Shown piece after piece: positions 62,361-64,000 of a stretch of 64,000 nt of DNA; the first letter of the stretch is position 1, and each line of letters starts with the position of its first letter. Made by a program: the position numbers and the translations under genes. The notes beneath the pieces are model-generated. The model was not told where the DNA came from. It saw only the letters and a program-made list of their open reading frames with translations, and ran no database searches. This stretch comes from JAHELQ01 sp965603365 (lineage in GTDB: Bacteria > Acidobacteriota > Aminicenantia > UBA2199), in NCBI GenBank assembly GCA_965603365.1, contig CBFDCR010000003.1, forward strand, positions 1 to 64,000. Direction: 5' to 3'.

Positions 62361-63530
62361 ATGTATAAAGAGAGCAAGAAAACGTGTAAGGAGAGCGAGA
62401 AGAAGAACGAGGTGATACAGACCGAAAATGTGGAATTCAATATTTATGCCACCTATAAATGCAATTTGAAATGTACCTACTGCTGCCGGGAAGCCCAGGA
62501 GGGGATCCATGAGCGAAGTTCGCAGATTGAGTGGACACTGGAAGATATGGAGAGGTTTTGCCAGACCTGGCTAAAAGACAGGCATATCTATATAACCTGG
62601 AATGGCGGCGAACCCACTTTGAATGAGAAATTGATTCATGCCTTCATGACGAAGTTTAAAGATTGGGAGTACCAGATGCAGACAAACGGAACCTTGCTGC
62701 ATCGGTTGTCTCAATATTCCGTCGAGCATCTTGAGAACCTGTTGTGTTCCAATGACGGGCTTCGATGTCACACCGAGCGCTATCGGGGCAAGGGAGTCTT
62801 TGATCGGATCCTCCGGCAAGTGGCTAAATTAAAGGAGAGGGGGTATAGGGGGACGGTCACCAGCAGGATGACCTTTGTCACCGATGATTTGACGGCCCGG
62901 GATGTGCTGCACTTGATTACCGAATACGGTTATGACTATGTTTTCTGGCAGCTCCCCGACGATAACCTGGAATTGCTCACCGACCAATATATGGAGAATG
63001 CCAGCAGATTCTTCCGGGAGATCGTCGATATATGGTTTCAAGCCGAGAAGTTACTTAAATTTATTCCCGTTATGGGAGCCGTTAGAGGTGTGCTCTGGCC
63101 GGAACTAAGGGATAAAGAGTACTGCGGCCAGACCCAGTGCCGGGTGTCTACCAATATCCTCAATCTTTTGCCCAACGGGGATATTTATCCCTGTCCCCAG
63201 CTCACCGATAAACCGGCCCTGTATATGGGCAATGTCAGGGAAAATATCCTGTATCCTTCCCGGCTGCAGAGAATCCCGGGCATGGACTGTTTCGACTGCG
63301 ACGTATTCGACCTGTGCCGCACCCGCTGCATGTATCAAAAGTATAAAGTTTACGTGGAGGGCAATGACTATGAGAGGGCAATCATGAAGAAGCACTGTGA
63401 GCTGGCCAAAACATTTTTGGGTTATATAAAGGAACATGACTGCCAGGCTAAGGTCGAATCGTTGGCCGAAGAAGAGTATCTTGAAGTGAAGTACAGTAAA
63501 CACTATAAATACGTCGAAGTGATGATGTAA
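62361..63530 (+). CDS. Radical SAM/SPASM enzyme
   Basis: A 389-residue radical SAM protein with the core motif CNLKCTYC (Cys at about 34, 38 and 41) and WNGGEPTL for SAM binding. A C-terminal cysteine-rich SPASM-like region has CGQTQC, PNGDIYPCPQL and CFDCDVFDLCRTRC, which would bind extra iron-sulfur clusters. This layout is typical of peptide- or protein-modifying enzymes such as sactipeptide maturases and anaerobic sulfatase-maturing enzymes. No precursor peptide gene is seen beside it, so the substrate may be the NRPS product or the operon's own intermediate. AAGGAG lies about 7 bases before the ATG. Confidence 0.85.
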   Translation: MYKESKKTCKESEKKNEVIQTENVEFNIYATYKCNLKCTYCCREAQEGIHERSSQIEWTLEDMERFCQTWLKDRHIYITWNGGEPTLNEKLIHAFMTKFKDWEYQMQTNGTLLHRLSQYSVEHLENLLCSNDGLRCHTERYRGKGVFDRILRQVAKLKERGYRGTVTSRMTFVTDDLTARDVLHLITEYGYDYVFWQLPDDNLELLTDQYMENASRFFREIVDIWFQAEKLLKFIPVMGAVRGVLWPELRDKEYCGQTQCRVSTNILNLLPNGDIYPCPQLTDKPALYMGNVRENILYPSRLQRIPGMDCFDCDVFDLCRTRCMYQKYKVYVEGNDYERAIMKKHCELAKTFLGYIKEHDCQAKVESLAEEEYLEVKYSKHYKYVEVMM

Positions 63531-63550
63531 CCATGAATAAGGAGGCAATT

Positions 63551-64000
63551 GTGAACGTGAAAAAGAGAAGATTATCTGTTTTTGATATGGACAAAGTGAT
63601 CCGGCTGTTTTTGGTTTTTGCTCTGGCAGCAGGCTCCCTGCTGTGGGGGGAAGAACAACTGGATCGTACAATTCGGCAGTTGATGGCGGAGGGAGATATC
63701 CCGGGCTTAAGCCTGGTCATTGTCAGGGGGGATGAAGAGCCGCTGCTTAAAGGCTACGGTTATGCCGACCTGGAACAAAAGAGAGCGGTTACCGCCGATA
63801 CCCGGTTTGAATTGGCCTCGTGCACCAAGGCCTTCACCGCGCTGGCCGCCCTGAAATTGGCAGAGGAGGGACAGATCAACCTCGATGACCCGGTTTCCCG
63901 CTACTTCCCCCGGTTTTATGCCACTTTTGCAGGTAAGAAATATGACATCACCCTGCGGCAACTGCTGCACCAGACCGGCGGCATTCCCTGGAAGAGCATC
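63551..64000 (+). CDS. Exported serine hydrolase, beta-lactamase/ClbP fold, partial
   Basis: The first 150 codons of a gene that continues beyond the window. GTG 63551 follows GGAGG by 5 bases. Residues of about 18-33 are hydrophobic (a signal peptide or anchor). The class C beta-lactamase/PF00144 pattern follows: a PGLSLVIVRG strand, then SCTK (Ser90-x-x-Lys93) as the nucleophile pair, and a TLRQLLHQTGGIP stretch typical of the family. Members are periplasmic esterases or D-amino-acid peptidases. ClbP and ZmaM, which remove an N-acyl-D-Asn prodrug motif in colibactin and zwittermicin, belong here, so a self-protection or activation role is possible (inference). The Tyr motif and any C-terminal membrane helices lie outside the window. 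Confidence 0.85.
   Translation, partial: MNVKKRRLSVFDMDKVIRLFLVFALAAGSLLWGEEQLDRTIRQLMAEGDIPGLSLVIVRGDEEPLLKGYGYADLEQKRAVTADTRFELASCTKAFTALAALKLAEEGQINLDDPVSRYFPRFYATFAGKKYDITLRQLLHQTGGIPWKSI

Noticed and set aside
62361..63551. RiPP precursor peptide beside the SPASM enzyme
   Set aside because: The gaps on both sides are about 20 bases and hold only ribosome sites; no small peptide gene fits.
150..63970. Many open frames on the - strand and in alternative + frames
   Set aside because: All overlap clearly recognisable synthetase or enzyme genes, have no family motifs and no good ribosome sites, so they are shadows of the real genes.
1..64000. CRISPR arrays, tRNA or rRNA genes, insertion sequences
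   Set aside because: No regularly spaced repeats, tRNA-like cloverleaf ends, rRNA sequence or transposase motifs were noticed in any gap; the gaps are all under 140 bases.

Overview
This window is almost entirely one very large, one-strand secondary-metabolite locus: a hybrid polyketide/nonribosomal peptide assembly line with its tailoring and precursor-supply genes. Every supported gene is on the + strand. The base composition is moderate (roughly half GC, judged by eye). Very long synthetase genes, free-standing FtsX/MacB-like permeases and B12/radical-SAM enzymes suggest an uncultivated bacterium of Acidobacteriota or Candidatus Aminicenantes type. That placement is a low-confidence inference from style, since no rRNA or housekeeping gene is present.

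Region 1 (1-51116) is an assembly line whose genes overlap or lie within about 60 bases of each other. In order it holds: the end of an NRPS (A-PCP); TubC-type docking domain-C-A-PCP-C; a fatty-acyl-AMP ligase (FAAL)-ACP-KS-AT-KR-ACP; KS-AT-KR-ACP; KS-AT-KR-ACP-C; half-C-A-PCP-C-A-PCP-C; a stand-alone B12-binding radical SAM protein; half-C-A-PCP-C-A-PCP-C; a diaminobutyrate-type aminotransferase; half-C-A-PCP; TubC docking domain-C-degenerate A-A (with a radical SAM + B12 insert)-PCP-thioesterase; and a discrete acyltransferase. Read in order from the FAAL, the product would be a fatty acid extended by three beta-hydroxy ketide units and then a peptide of about six residues. By-eye specificity codes suggest a basic residue, Gly, unassigned, unassigned, a diaminobutyrate-like residue and an unassigned residue, released by the terminal thioesterase.

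Region 2 (51157-56807) has a GT39/ArnT-like membrane glycosyltransferase, then a four-gene cassette with its own likely promoter: 3-hydroxyacyl-CoA dehydrogenase-like, ACP, acyl-CoA dehydrogenase-like, and a free-standing A domain with a serine code. This is the gene set known to make aminomalonyl-ACP in colibactin (ClbD/E/F plus the first A domain of ClbH) and in zwittermicin A. The discrete acyltransferase just upstream would be the ClbG/ZmaF counterpart.

Region 3 (56825-64000) has a MacB/FtsX-like permease behind a strong promoter and a tiny leader ORF. It is followed by a tight operon of a U32-like TIM-barrel protein, a NagD-like HAD phosphatase, an alanine-racemase-fold PLP enzyme, a radical SAM/SPASM protein, and an exported serine hydrolase of the beta-lactamase/ClbP fold that runs off the window.

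The most unusual signals are: (i) an adenylation domain interrupted between motifs A2 and A3 by a radical SAM core plus a B12-binding domain in permuted order; (ii) a shared C-terminal F-x-F tail on four synthetases and on the stand-alone radical SAM protein, paired with N-terminal half-condensation domains on three synthetases, which looks like an undescribed docking code; and (iii) the aminomalonyl cassette beside PKS modules with atypical acyltransferase motifs.
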